Part shown: piece by piece, positions 1-9,249 of the stretch | Layout: the number at the start of each line of letters is the position of its first letter | Position numbering within the stretch: position 1 is the first letter of the stretch | Assembly (NCBI RefSeq): GCF_004001045.1 | Contig: NZ_BIMK01000018.1 | Location: 1-64,000 of the forward strand | From: Paenibacillus chibensis | Lineage (GTDB): Bacteria > Bacillota > Bacilli > Paenibacillales > Paenibacillaceae | Direction: 5' to 3' | Length of the DNA stretch: 64,000 bases | Notes under the pieces: model-generated | Told to the model about the DNA's origin: nothing | Database searches by the model: none | Seen by the model: the letters and a program-made list of their open reading frames with translations, nothing else | Program-made: the position numbers and the translations under genes

Positions 1-29
1 CATACTGGGTGTTTTCTTTGAATATTTGC

Positions 30-1373
30 TTACCACGTCACCGTCGCCGCCGCACCGTCCGGAAGCGTCAGTCCGATGAACCCGCGGCCCGTATCGATCT
101 CGACAAGCTGTTCTGCCTCCGTCCGGTTGGACAGGATCAGCACGGTCGTTCCGTCCGGGTTCAGGAAAGCCGTGCTTTCCAGCTCGTCACGGAAGGTGGT
201 CGAACCGATCCGGTACGCGCCCGGCTCGACGAACTTGCTTATATGTCCCATCGTGTAATAGTCCAGCTCATATTTTACGGAACCGGTTGTCTGATGGATC
301 TGCACCAGCCCCCGGCAGGTGCTGTTTGACAGCACGGTCGGGCCGTTATGCTCGTCGAGCGCGAGATTCCACCACACCACCGATTTCGACCAGTTGCGGG
401 TCGTGCGGATGACATGCTTCATCTGGTCGAGGAACGCGGTGCGGAACGGCGGAATCCAGCTGCCGCCGGACGCCTCGGTGAACCAGGCTTCCTTGTCCGG
501 ATGGGCTTCCTTCACCTGCGTCATCGCTTCATGCTCGCCGCCGTACACATGCCAGGCGACGCCGGCCACGTATCGCGCAGCTTCCGGGACATTCAGAACG
601 CCGAGCGGATGCTGCGGCACGTCCCAGTTATGATCGTAGCAGAGGATCTTCGCCTGAATGCCTGCCGCTTCAAAGGCCGGGCCGAGGTGATCGCGGATGA
701 ATGTCGCTTCCTCCTGCGGGGTCAGCAGCATGCCGGGGTACTCCTTCGGCTCATAGCCGGGCTCGTTCTGAATGGATACGGCGTAAATCGGAATGCCGGC
801 TTCCTCGTAGGCCTGCACGAACTTCACGAAATACTGCGCATATACGCCGTAGCACTCCGGCCGCAGCTTGCCCGTGACCATATGGCCCGAGGTTTTCATC
901 CAACCCGGCGGGCTCCATGGCGAAGCCATCACCTTGATCGCCGGATTCAAGCGCAGCGCCTCCAGCACGGCCGGGATGACGTAGGCGCGATCATGATCGA
1001 TGCTGAAATGCTCCAGCCCGAAGTCCTCTTGGCCTTCCGGCATATCGTCATAGCTGTAGATTTCCGTGGTATAGTCGGTCGCGCCCATCGGTTGGCGCAG
1101 GAAGCTGATACCGATGCCAGCTTCCGGATCGAACAGCCGGGTCATGACTTCCCGGCGCGAATCTTCATCCAGTACACGGTACATAAGGTATGCGGATGCA
1201 TCCGTAAAGGAAGCGCCAAAGCCGTCCATTGTCTGGTAACGGACCTCCGGATTCACTTGGATCCGTATAGCCCCCTGATCGGGCGCAGCTTCCCTGATCG
1301 CCACAGGCTGCTGCAGCCGCAGCTCCTGAAGCTGATCCACCGTGCTTAGCCATACGCTTGCCTGCTGGTTCAT
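30..1373 (-). CDS. GH30 family glycoside hydrolase, cytoplasmic
   Basis: A 447-residue retaining beta-glycosidase of the GH30 (glucosylceramidase-like) clan GH-A. The QTMDGFGASFTDASA segment (about residues 47-61) is the family N-terminal signature; the acid/base is predicted as E204 in IQNEPGYE and the nucleophile as E300 in WFTEASGG. A short beta-sandwich follows the barrel at the C-terminus. There is no signal peptide, so it should act inside the cell on oligosaccharides imported by the ABC transporter genes just upstream. The ATG has AGGAGG at good spacing. It is the last gene of an operon after lplB-, lplC- and lplA-like genes. GH30 covers beta-glucosidase, beta-1,6-glucanase, beta-xylosidase and others; the substrate cannot be fixed from sequence. 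Beta-1,6-glucan fragments would suit the neighbouring fungal-mannan locus, which is an inference. Confidence 0.88.
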   Translation of the reverse strand: MNQQASVWLSTVDQLQELRLQQPVAIREAAPDQGAIRIQVNPEVRYQTMDGFGASFTDASAYLMYRVLDEDSRREVMTRLFDPEAGIGISFLRQPMGATDYTTEIYSYDDMPEGQEDFGLEHFSIDHDRAYVIPAVLEALRLNPAIKVMASPWSPPGWMKTSGHMVTGKLRPECYGVYAQYFVKFVQAYEEAGIPIYAVSIQNEPGYEPKEYPGMLLTPQEEATFIRDHLGPAFEAAGIQAKILCYDHNWDVPQHPLGVLNVPEAARYVAGVAWHVYGGEHEAMTQVKEAHPDKEAWFTEASGGSWIPPFRTAFLDQMKHVIRTTRNWSKSVVWWNLALDEHNGPTVLSNSTCRGLVQIHQTTGSVKYELDYYTMGHISKFVEPGAYRIGSTTFRDELESTAFLNPDGTTVLILSNRTEAEQLVEIDTGRGFIGLTLPDGAAATVTW

Positions 1374-1525
1374 TGACTGATCCTCCTCGCAAAGACAGGC
1401 AGCTCCCCGTCGGCAGTCAGGGGATCGGCAGGCTCACCGCAGCTAGCCTTGTTCTACCGCTTCGCCCCGTTTCCGAGGTGCTGCCTGCTCTTCATTGATT
1501 CGTTTCTACGACATCTTCTCGCTCT

Positions 1526-3118
1526 CTATTTCAAACCTTTTTCATCCGCGTATGCGTTAACCTCTTTCTGTACGTAAGCCAGCACATCATCCACGCCGGC
1601 CGCCTTCAGCTTATTGCGGTAATTCTCGATCGCCTTATCCACATCCGGCACCAGTCCCATCATGAGCGGCATGCCGAACTGCTGGTACACCTGGTTGACG
1701 GCTGCAAGCTGGGATTTGACCGGCTGGTAGTCCATCAGGATCGGGGAGAAGATTTCCGGTTTGGACTCTGCCTTAAATTCGGCAATCAGCGCATCCTCGC
1801 CAGCCCAGCGGGAAGAGGACGGATGGTCGTTTTTGGCGTATCTCCAGCCCCAGCTTGCGATGCTGTAGCCTTTTTTCGGATCTTTACCCTCAGGCGGAGA
1901 CGTGATTTCTCCCTTGTCATTCAGCGTATAATTCTCGCCTTCAATGCCGTAAGTCATCAGATCGTAGTACTTCGGATCGTTGCGCAGCTTCTCCAGCACC
2001 ATCAGGGAACGCTCCGGATTTTCCGAATTTTTCGGAATGGCCATGCCGTTGTTGATGCCCAGGTTCGGTACCGCATAGTTATGGAAACGGGTGAACGGGA
2101 AGTAGCCCATTTTCTTGATCTGCTTGTAGTTCTTTTCGATATCGGAAATAAAACCCGATGCGCCGGGAGCGTTACGCCAGTATACGGCACCGGTTCCCGT
2201 CTTGATGAAATCGCCTGATTCCTGTTGGATCGAAAGCGTATTCGATGTCCAGTAGCCTTTATCCGCCCAGGTTTTCATGCGCTTCGCCCATTCTTCGAAT
2301 TCGGTCGTGAACGGATAAGCCACCACGTCGCGCGGTGTGTCATACGATTTGGCCACGATGACGCCGCTGTCGCCGCCGATGTTCTTGAAATCATAGTAGC
2401 TGTGGAACAGCGTGTTGACCTCGTTCCATGCCTTGCCTTTGATCGGCGTCACTTTCTTGACGGTTTTCACGGCATCGAGATACTTCTCGATCGAGTCCAG
2501 ATCCGTGATCTCAGGAACGTTCAGCTCTTCTCTCCAGTCCTCACGGTATACGAGACCGTCCGGCGTATATTCCGGATAGGTGCTTGGAACCGCAAAGATC
2601 TTGTCGCCTACCGTTACGTCCTTCCAATCCTGCTCCGGCACCTCTTTCCAGGTCTCCGGCGCATATTTCGGCAGCAGATCCTTCAAATCCAGGAACGCGC
2701 CTTGCTTCGAGTATTTGAAGAAATCGGCCCAAGAGGACGCGAACAGCATGTCGACCTTCTCCCCGGAAGCCAGCAGCAGGTTATATTTCGTCTGCCAGTC
2801 GTTCCATGTGGTGAAGTTCAGCTTGACCGTGGCATTGAGGTCTTTTTCCAGCATTTTGTTCCACTCGGCCACGACCTTCGGCGTATCGGCATGCGCGTCG
2901 CCCAGCAGATACCAGTTCAGCACCACTTTTTTGGATGTATCCGGCTTGCCGTCATCGGTTGTCGCCGTCGTTTCCTTCGCGGATGAATCCGTTCCTTTGC
3001 CTTCATCCGAACCCGTGCTTCCGCCGCTGCCGCCACTGCCGCCGCATGCGGAGAGCATTGCGGTCAGCATAGCCACGGCCATGCAAACGGTCATCAGCTT
3101 GAACAACCTCTTTTTCAT
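1526..3118 (-). CDS. Extracellular sugar-binding lipoprotein, LplA/DUF3502 type
   Basis: A 530-residue ABC importer solute-binding protein. The N-terminus has a lipoprotein signal with the lipobox ending at C25 (LSACGG), followed by a Gly/Ser/Thr-rich linker. The C-terminal about 130 residues (from around SPILMDYQPVKSQLAAVNQV) look like the DUF3502 domain found in LplA-type proteins, which bind complex or unsaturated oligosaccharides in Bacillus and Paenibacillus. It would deliver substrate to the two permeases encoded upstream (3191-4072, 4161-5075). Start ATG is preceded by GGGGGAG. The size, larger than the 420-450 residues of MalE-type proteins, is normal for this subfamily. Ligand unknown; the downstream GH30 suggests a beta-linked oligosaccharide. 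Confidence 0.85.
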   Translation of the reverse strand: MKKRLFKLMTVCMAVAMLTAMLSACGGSGGSGGSTGSDEGKGTDSSAKETTATTDDGKPDTSKKVVLNWYLLGDAHADTPKVVAEWNKMLEKDLNATVKLNFTTWNDWQTKYNLLLASGEKVDMLFASSWADFFKYSKQGAFLDLKDLLPKYAPETWKEVPEQDWKDVTVGDKIFAVPSTYPEYTPDGLVYREDWREELNVPEITDLDSIEKYLDAVKTVKKVTPIKGKAWNEVNTLFHSYYDFKNIGGDSGVIVAKSYDTPRDVVAYPFTTEFEEWAKRMKTWADKGYWTSNTLSIQQESGDFIKTGTGAVYWRNAPGASGFISDIEKNYKQIKKMGYFPFTRFHNYAVPNLGINNGMAIPKNSENPERSLMVLEKLRNDPKYYDLMTYGIEGENYTLNDKGEITSPPEGKDPKKGYSIASWGWRYAKNDHPSSSRWAGEDALIAEFKAESKPEIFSPILMDYQPVKSQLAAVNQVYQQFGMPLMMGLVPDVDKAIENYRNKLKAAGVDDVLAYVQKEVNAYADEKGLK

Positions 3119-3190
3119 GAGATACTCCCCCTGATATTTAATGATATATGAATCATGGCATCCGCCCGGACAGGCTAAAGAATCATCAGC

Positions 3191-4072
3191 CTAGCCCTTC
3201 ACGGCGCCAATGGTAAGACCTTTGACGAAATAACGCTGCACGAACGGATAGAGGAAAATAATCGGGCCGGTAACGACGATGGCCACCGCCATTTTGAGCG
3301 TTTCGGCCGGCGCCTGAAAATCCGCGCCCAGATTCCCGGCAATATTGGTCTTGAGTACCGCTGCGCTCGCCAGGATTTTGTACAGCAGAAACTGCAGCGG
3401 ATATTTGGACTCCGTCGTAATGAAAACATTGGCGGAAAACCAGTCGTTCCAGTACGCCAGCCCGAGAAACAGGCCGATTGTCGCGAGACCCGGTGTCGAT
3501 AACGGCAGGATCAGCCGCCGGTAAATCGTGAATTCGCCGGCGCCGTCGATCTTGGCGGACTCCACGATGGAATCGGGAATCGATTTCATGAAATTCTTCA
3601 TCAAAATAATGTTCCAGGCGCTCAGGAGGGACGGAACCAGCAAAGCCAGATAGCTGTCCTTCCAATTCAGATAGTTGACGATCATGATGTACCACGGAAT
3701 CAATCCGCCGCTGAACAGCGTGGTGAAGTAGATGAAAAAAGCCAGCTTGTCGCGGTACTTGAAATCTTTGCGTGACAGGACATATCCCGCCATCGATGTG
3801 AAAAAGAGTCCCAGCACCGTTCCCGTCAGGGTCAGTCTGATCGTCACCTCGTAGGCTTTAAGAATCTGCATCGGGTTGCTGAATACAGCCTTATAGGCCT
3901 CGATGGAAAAATGCTGCGGAACGAGCCGGAAGCCATCGCGGATAATGTCGTCCTCCGCCGAAAGCGAGCCGGAAATGATCAGCCAGAACGGCAGCAGGCA
4001 GAGCAGGGTCAAGACCGAAATGACGATATAACCCATGATGTTAAAAACAATCGTCGAGCGCTCAGCACGCAT
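3191..4072 (-). CDS. Carbohydrate ABC transporter permease, LplC/MalG type
   Basis: Integral membrane permease with about six hydrophobic segments and the EAA loop ESAKIDGAGEFTIYRRLILP, which contacts the ATPase. The C-terminus ends VKGLTIGAVKG, the usual tail of MalG/LplC-type subunits. I place the start at the ATG at 4072 (MRAERSTIVFN) because GGAGGTG lies 10 nt upstream; an in-frame ATG at 4090 sits on top of that ribosome site. It pairs with the 4161-5075 permease. No ATPase gene is present, so a shared MsmX-type ATPase encoded elsewhere is expected. Confidence 0.87.
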   Translation of the reverse strand: MRAERSTIVFNIMGYIVISVLTLLCLLPFWLIISGSLSAEDDIIRDGFRLVPQHFSIEAYKAVFSNPMQILKAYEVTIRLTLTGTVLGLFFTSMAGYVLSRKDFKYRDKLAFFIYFTTLFSGGLIPWYIMIVNYLNWKDSYLALLVPSLLSAWNIILMKNFMKSIPDSIVESAKIDGAGEFTIYRRLILPLSTPGLATIGLFLGLAYWNDWFSANVFITTESKYPLQFLLYKILASAAVLKTNIAGNLGADFQAPAETLKMAVAIVVTGPIIFLYPFVQRYFVKGLTIGAVKG

Positions 4073-4160
4073 ATAATGCGGCACCTCCATTCAAAAGTTA
4101 GTCCTATCGGTTTCATTCGGATTCGCATACGCTGATGGGTCAGCTGAAGCCGGGTTTCTT

Positions 4161-5075
4161 TTAGAACAGCGCGTAATCCTTCTGCACCTTGCGTACGATC
4201 CAGTTGACGGTCACGACCAGCACGAAGCCGAAGAAGGATTGGAACAATCCGGCCGCCGTTCCCATGCCGATATCGAAATTGATGGCGAGCGAGCGGTACA
4301 CATACGTATCGATAATGTCCGTCGCATCATACAGCATGCCGTTGTTGCCGACGATCTGCCAGAACAGGTCGAACTGCCCTTTCAGGATGCCGCCCAGGCT
4401 GAGCAGGATCAGCAGGATGAACGTAGGTCTGAGCAGCGGCAGCGTGATGTAACGGATCCGCTTGAAAATGTTCGCTCCGTCGATCTTCGCCGCCTCGTGA
4501 TACTCGTCGCTGATGCCCATAATGGCCGCCAGGTAAATGACCGTTCCGTAGCCGAGTCCCTTCCAGACGTTGAAAAAGACGATGATGTATTTCCATGGGG
4601 CGGTATGCAGGTAAAAATCATACGGCTGCAGCCCCAGCTCCCGCAGCAGCGTATTGACTGCGCCGGTTTCAAAGTTGAACAGGTTATACACGAAAGCGCC
4701 GACCAGGACGAAGGAAATGAAGAACGGCAGGAACATGATCGACTGCGTCGTTTTCTTGAACCATTTGCCGACCATTTCGCTCAGAAAGACCGCGCATACG
4801 AGCTGCAAAATGTTGCCGACGAAAATAAAGGCCAGATTGTAGAGCACGGTATTTTTGGTGAGATTGTACAGCGCGCCCGATTCGAACAGGAACTTGAAGT
4901 TCTGAAGGCCCACGAACGGACTTCCGAACAAGCCGCCGTCAAAGCTGAAATTCGTAAACGCATAATAGACGCCCACCATCGGAATGTAGCTGAACACGAT
5001 GAAGAACAGCAGCGCCGGCAAAATCATGAGAAACAGCGTTCTGTTTTTGCCCAGCTCTTTAAAAAACTCGCGCAC
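4161..5075 (-). CDS. Carbohydrate ABC transporter permease, LplB/MalF type
   Basis: A 304-residue membrane protein with six predicted helices and the EAA loop EAAKIDGANIFKRIRYITLP (about residues 190-210), typical of LplB-like permeases. It starts with GTG at 5075 behind GAGGTGAAG. It is the first gene of the operon lplB-lplC-lplA-GH30 and is transcribed away from the LacI-type repressor at 5438. Two copies of the probable repressor operator (5154-5165 and 5234-5245) lie directly upstream, which suggests substrate induction by relief of repression. Confidence 0.87.
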   Translation of the reverse strand: MREFFKELGKNRTLFLMILPALLFFIVFSYIPMVGVYYAFTNFSFDGGLFGSPFVGLQNFKFLFESGALYNLTKNTVLYNLAFIFVGNILQLVCAVFLSEMVGKWFKKTTQSIMFLPFFISFVLVGAFVYNLFNFETGAVNTLLRELGLQPYDFYLHTAPWKYIIVFFNVWKGLGYGTVIYLAAIMGISDEYHEAAKIDGANIFKRIRYITLPLLRPTFILLILLSLGGILKGQFDLFWQIVGNNGMLYDATDIIDTYVYRSLAINFDIGMGTAAGLFQSFFGFVLVVTVNWIVRKVQKDYALF

Positions 5076-5153
5076 CCTAGCTTCACCTCGATTTCTAAAA
5101 ATAAAATCCGGAATTGATCATTTTAACTAACAAGCAAAGTTGTTCATTTTCTT

Positions 5154-5165
5154 GGAATCGATTTC
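5154..5165. promoter_or_regulatory. LacI-type operator, copy 1 (importer/GH30 operon)
   Basis: GGAATCGATTTC, one mismatch from the perfect palindrome GAAATCGATTTC at 5234. It lies about 80 bp upstream of the lplB-like start codon and is probably bound by the adjacent LacI-family protein. Confidence 0.6.
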
Positions 5166-5233
5166 ATTTATGGATGTTATTCATTCTATTAACCACCTCT
5201 TTTAGCTAAAAGTTTAAATTTTTATCTCTAAAT

Positions 5234-5245
5234 GAAATCGATTTC
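5234..5245. promoter_or_regulatory. LacI-type operator, copy 2 (perfect palindrome)
   Basis: GAAATCGATTTC, a perfect 12-bp palindrome with the central CG typical of LacI-family sites. Its centre is 80 bp from copy 1 and 105 bp from copy 3, compatible with DNA looping across the divergent region. Confidence 0.65.
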
Positions 5246-5336
5246 TTTTTATTTCAAAATAAAAGCCTCGTCTTTCGATTAAGATCGGGCTGATTTTGTG
5301 CTCTAAGAACGGTTAAGCTTAGCATCTTAGCAGATA

Positions 5337-5365
5337 TTGTAATCGATTTCATTTTGAATTATAAT
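5337..5365 (+). promoter_or_regulatory. Promoter and operator copy 3 of the LacI-type gene
   Basis: A sigma-A-like promoter with -35 TTGTAA (5337-5342), a 17-nt spacer and -10 TATAAT (5360-5365). The third operator copy GTAATCGATTTC (5339-5350) covers the -35 and spacer, so the repressor should block its own transcription. Confidence 0.6.
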
Positions 5366-5437
5366 TACGCAAGAAACATTTGTCAAACAAGGATTTCAAA
5401 AAAATCCAAAAAAATAAATTAAAGTAGGTTGAATCAT

Positions 5438-6448
5438 ATGGATGCAAAAATCGTCGACGTGGCCGCCAAGGCCGGCGTCTCCCCCGCTACCGTCTCACGC
5501 GTATTGAACCAGGCCAGCGGCGTCACCTCCAAAACCCGGAACAAGGTCATGAAAGCCGTGGAAGAGCTGAATTACCACCCGAACGCGGCAGCCAAAAATT
5601 TGCGTCAGCAAAAAACGATGAACATCGGGGTCATCGCCCAGGATATTAACAATGCCTATTTTACGGAAATCATTAAAGGCATCGAGAATATGGCTTACGC
5701 CCAAAAATACAGGGTGTTCATTTGCGATGCCGAGAACCAGCTCGAAAAAGAGCGCGAATATATGACCATGCTCATGGACCGTACCATGGACGGCGTCATC
5801 CTGATCGCCCCGCAGCTGCTGGATGAGGAAATTTGCGAAATGGCGGATAAGGGCTATTACGTCGCCGTCATCGGACGCAATATCGAGCATCCGAGAATTC
5901 CTTGCATTTATACGGACAACGTCAAATTTTCCCGCCAGGTGATGGAGCATCTCCTATCGAACGGCCACCGGGATATCGTGTTTCTCAACGGCTATCCGGA
6001 AGCGATCGACAGCTATGAGCGGCTGGAAGGATATTTGAAGGCGCTCAAAGACAACCAGATCCCTTTCCGCCCGGAGCTGGTGGAGAACGGGGATTTCAAT
6101 GAAACGGGCGGATATGAAGCCATGAAGCGGCTGTTCGACAAGAACATTCCTTTTACGGCCGTTTATGCCGCCAATGATGAGATGGCGCTGGGCGTGTATC
6201 AAGCCTGTGCCGAGCGGGGCATCTCCATTCCTAACCAGCTTGCGGTCGTCGGCGTCGACAATAACCGGATCAGCAAATACGTCACCCCTGCCTTAAGCAC
6301 GGTGAATCAGCCGAAGTACACGATGGGCGCCATTCTTGTGGAAAAGTTCATCGATCAGATGAATGACAACCAGTTTGCCGATCAGCGCGTATTTGTCGTG
6401 GATTCGGAGCTGCTTATCCGGGGCTCGTCGAATTACAAAATGAAGTGA
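5438..6448 (+). CDS. LacI-family transcriptional repressor of the importer/GH30 operon
   Basis: A 336-residue LacI/GalR regulator. The N-terminal helix-turn-helix IVDVAAKAGVSPATVSRVLN and hinge (to about residue 60) are followed by a periplasmic-binding-protein-like effector domain with the usual NIGVIAQDINNAYFTEIIKG start and VVGVDNNRISKYVTPALSTV near the end. I choose ATG 5438 because AGTAGG ends 9 nt upstream; the longer reading from TTG 5429 leaves no space for a ribosome site. It is divergent from the sugar importer operon, and three matching palindromes lie in the intergenic region, one inside its own promoter. The effector is probably the imported sugar. Confidence 0.9.
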   Translation: MDAKIVDVAAKAGVSPATVSRVLNQASGVTSKTRNKVMKAVEELNYHPNAAAKNLRQQKTMNIGVIAQDINNAYFTEIIKGIENMAYAQKYRVFICDAENQLEKEREYMTMLMDRTMDGVILIAPQLLDEEICEMADKGYYVAVIGRNIEHPRIPCIYTDNVKFSRQVMEHLLSNGHRDIVFLNGYPEAIDSYERLEGYLKALKDNQIPFRPELVENGDFNETGGYEAMKRLFDKNIPFTAVYAANDEMALGVYQACAERGISIPNQLAVVGVDNNRISKYVTPALSTVNQPKYTMGAILVEKFIDQMNDNQFADQRVFVVDSELLIRGSSNYKMK

Positions 6449-6483
6449 TGCATAGCAAGGCTTTATCCGCCAATCAAGGCATG

Positions 6484-6519
6484 AAAAAGCGCCCTTCGCA
6501 TCACAAGCCGAAGGACGCT
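6484..6519 (-). terminator. Rho-independent terminator of the mannan operon
   Basis: An 11-bp stem with one mismatch (6488-6498 pairs with 6509-6519) followed on the minus strand by a T-run (AAAAA on the plus strand at 6484-6488). It ends the operon whose last gene is 6555-7604. Confidence 0.75.
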
Positions 6520-6554
6520 CCCAAGAAGGCGGTCCGCGTGTATGGGATTATTCG

Positions 6555-7604
6555 TCAGACCTCTTGAAAAAGCAGGCCCTTCTTTTCCATCTCTGCCATC
6601 CTCTCCAGCAGCTTGATGCCGCTGAGCTGCGTGCTCAGCGTAACGCGACCCGCGGGAGACGTTCTCCAGTCGGTTCCGAAAAGACGGTTGCCGCTGCTTC
6701 CCGCTGCCCATAAGCTCTCCGCGTTGCGGACAAGAACGGCTGCCGCCGGCTGTCCGGCAGAACCGATACACAGGCACAGCTCCGCCAAATACCTGGCCAG
6801 AATACCCTTGAACAGGCCGCCGTCACCGTCTTCCTCATCCGGGAAAATCCCGTCGGGACCGGTGAGTTCGGCTTCCGCCGCCGCTGCCGTCCGGAGCGCA
6901 TCCTCCAGATAGCGGTCATCTCCGGTTACGCGGTACAGCTCGACGCCTGCACCAATGAATACCCCCTGGCAGTAAGTGAACTTCCATTCCTTATCGATGC
7001 TCCCGTCACCCGTACGGTTCATTCCATCCCACACAAAGCCGCTCTCCGGATCCACCAGATGCTGCTTCTGCCAGTCATAGATACGCTGTGCCCACTCAAG
7101 GTCATCCTCTCTGCCAAAGCTCTGGTACAGCCTTGCCGCCAAGATGACTGCCGGAGCGTTCGCAGGCGTATTTTTGTAATCCAGCTGCGATTTCTGCCAG
7201 GCTATGCCTCCGCCCATATGATCGTTCCAGCCCGTTTTGATATCCTCCCACAACAGGAACGCGGTTTCCTTATAAGCCTCCCGCCCCGTCGCAGCATACG
7301 CGCGGAGCCAGGCAATGGCCATCCATTCCATGTCGTCGTACAGCTCGTTCGGGAACGCGCCTCCGTTGCGGCGTAAAATGCCTTCATGAAGCTCCGCCAG
7401 CGTTCGGGCATAAATAACCCGTTTGCTTCGAAGAAATCCGTCCACCAGAACATCGACGGCATGAGCCATCCACCAGTAATGAAAAATCGTGTTGCATTCG
7501 CCGTTGGGGCAAGGCGTTTCAATGTTGTACATCGCGATATCCGGGTTCCAAAAATGCTGCTGGAGCGCTTCTTGTGCAGCTTCCGCGCGGTCAGACCACA
7601 GCAT
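6555..7604 (-). CDS. GH76 family alpha-1,6-mannanase/mannosidase, cytoplasmic
   Basis: A 349-residue (alpha/alpha)6-barrel protein of GH76. The paired catalytic aspartates are D90-D91 in ELYDDMEWMAIAWLRAY, the family signature. No signal peptide is present, so it should cut short alpha-1,6-mannosyl chains after uptake, in contrast to the secreted GH76 encoded just upstream (7636-9177). ATG at 7604 is preceded by GAGGAGGAG. It is the last gene of the operon GH125, binding protein, two permeases, secreted GH76, GH76 and is followed by a terminator at 6484-6519. Some intracellular six-hairpin hydrolases of other families look similar, but the DD motif favours GH76. Confidence 0.85.
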   Translation of the reverse strand: MLWSDRAEAAQEALQQHFWNPDIAMYNIETPCPNGECNTIFHYWWMAHAVDVLVDGFLRSKRVIYARTLAELHEGILRRNGGAFPNELYDDMEWMAIAWLRAYAATGREAYKETAFLLWEDIKTGWNDHMGGGIAWQKSQLDYKNTPANAPAVILAARLYQSFGREDDLEWAQRIYDWQKQHLVDPESGFVWDGMNRTGDGSIDKEWKFTYCQGVFIGAGVELYRVTGDDRYLEDALRTAAAAEAELTGPDGIFPDEEDGDGGLFKGILARYLAELCLCIGSAGQPAAAVLVRNAESLWAAGSSGNRLFGTDWRTSPAGRVTLSTQLSGIKLLERMAEMEKKGLLFQEV

Positions 7605-7635
7605 GCACTCTCCTCCTCTTTCTCTAGACCAAGCC

Positions 7636-9177
7636 TTACAGTCCGTATATTTTATCCAGGTTCAAATAATTCGTGTTTCCTTTCGACGCATCATAACCGA
7701 TGATGATCTGGTTGTAGCCGGCCTGCAGATTGACGCTGAGCGTAACCGTCTTCCAGTCTCCCCATCCGCTTGTTTGCGCAAAGCTCAGATTGGATTGGAC
7801 GACCGTCCCGTTCACCGAGACGTACCGGCTCGCATTCCCCGCTCCTGCTGCGTACCGGATGGTCACAGTGCGCGTGCTTGCCGAATTCTGGTTTACATTG
7901 AATTTCACGGCCGTTCCATTCGTGTTCCAGCCCGCTACGTATCCTCTTCCGGAAAATCCCGCTGTGCTGCTCTCCGTCAGGATGCCGCCGCCCCCGGCTT
8001 TGACAAGCAGGGTATTCTCCGCCTCATAATTCCCGTTCCCGGCGATATTCCCGGTATACCCGTCCGCAGGTACAAGCTGCAGGGCGGAAGCGCCCGCGGC
8101 AGCCGCAAGGCTCTGCACATATCCAGCTCCGGTCGGCCCCGTCCAGTCGCTGCCGATGATCTGGTCGCTTGCGCGCCGGTGATTATAGGCCTGCGTGGCG
8201 TTTTGCTGAAGGAAATTCAGATACGACGCGTTTCCGGTTGCTTGGCGAAGCTGGTTCAGGTTGCGCATGAAAATCATCTTGAAGCCGGCCCCATCGTTCT
8301 CCCCTTCATACATTGGCGTATTGGAGAGCGTCATATTGTTGATCACGTAACTGGCGGCGTTATTCGCGTCCGTCAGGTAAGACGCGGTGCCGGTCGCCTG
8401 GTATAAAGCAAGGGCCGCGCCCAGGTACGTCCCGTAGTTATAGCTGAAATCCCAATCGACCACCGAGCCGTTGCCGCTGCCCTCCACATGGTCCGCAAGC
8501 TTGCCGTTCCCGGCGAGCCTGTTTTGAATCCAGCTGTAAATATTTTGCGCTTTCGTCAGATAGGCTGTGTTTCCGGTCGCATTTTTCAGCTTCACGGCCG
8601 TCATGACCATGGGCGCATTGGTAGCCATGTTCTTTTGCGGGGATGTGCCGTCGCGTTTCCACCAGATTCCGCCGCCATAGGTTCCATCGTAAAAGCTGTA
8701 AATTTGATCAAAAAGGAACGAAGCCCGGTTGCGGTATTCGGCGGTGCCCGTGAGCTCGTAGGCCCGCATGCAGGCCAGTGCCCACCAGCCCAGATCATCG
8801 TTGAAGTCGTTGCTCATCATATCGGTATATTTCGCGTTAAAGCCCGTGTAGATATCATCGATCATCGATCGGTATGTGCTGCTGTGCGTACGCTCGTACG
8901 CATCCATGACCGTCTCCCACAGCTGGGCCTCCCACCAGAAATCCGTATACTTGCCGCCATCCGGCCCATACGCATGCTCGGCATGGATTTGGTGATCGCT
9001 GTTGGTGTAGAAATATTTGGCGGAAGCATCATAAAATACGTTCACGAACGCATTCATGGCCGAATCCGCATTCGCGGACGTAAAAGCAGCCGCTTGCTTC
9101 GGCACGGCCGTGCCCCCGGCTATCGATCCCGTCACCAGCAGCGCCGCCAGCGCCCATTTGCCCCAGCTTTTCATCAT
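7636..9177 (-). CDS. Secreted GH76 endo-alpha-1,6-mannanase with CBM6/35-like domain
   Basis: A 513-residue exported enzyme. Residues 1-31 form a signal peptide with cleavage near KQAAA-FTSA. The GH76 domain spans about 35-370, with the catalytic pair D127-D128 in NDFNDDLGWWALACMRAY, close to Aman6 of Bacillus circulans. Residues about 384-513 (NYEAENTLL ... GFSGRGYVAGWN ... LNLDKIYGL) form a beta-sandwich carbohydrate-binding module of CBM6/CBM35 type. It should cleave the alpha-1,6-mannan backbone of fungal mannan outside the cell and feed the importer encoded next to it. The start may be ATG 9177 or ATG 9174; the second is better spaced from AAGGGG. Confidence 0.88.
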   Translation of the reverse strand: MMKSWGKWALAALLVTGSIAGGTAVPKQAAAFTSANADSAMNAFVNVFYDASAKYFYTNSDHQIHAEHAYGPDGGKYTDFWWEAQLWETVMDAYERTHSSTYRSMIDDIYTGFNAKYTDMMSNDFNDDLGWWALACMRAYELTGTAEYRNRASFLFDQIYSFYDGTYGGGIWWKRDGTSPQKNMATNAPMVMTAVKLKNATGNTAYLTKAQNIYSWIQNRLAGNGKLADHVEGSGNGSVVDWDFSYNYGTYLGAALALYQATGTASYLTDANNAASYVINNMTLSNTPMYEGENDGAGFKMIFMRNLNQLRQATGNASYLNFLQQNATQAYNHRRASDQIIGSDWTGPTGAGYVQSLAAAAGASALQLVPADGYTGNIAGNGNYEAENTLLVKAGGGGILTESSTAGFSGRGYVAGWNTNGTAVKFNVNQNSASTRTVTIRYAAGAGNASRYVSVNGTVVQSNLSFAQTSGWGDWKTVTLSVNLQAGYNQIIIGYDASKGNTNYLNLDKIYGL

Positions 9178-9249
9178 TTCCCCTTCAATCCTTCCCCTAT
9201 GGATTTCGCCCGTTTGAGTATCAATTCCGCAGAAACGATGCTGCCACCG

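Noticed and set aside
348..1349. Long open frame opposite the GH30 gene, and many similar long frames opposite other genes
   Set aside because: High-GC codon bias leaves opposite frames open; these have no ribosome site, no recognisable domains and low-complexity Arg/His-rich products.
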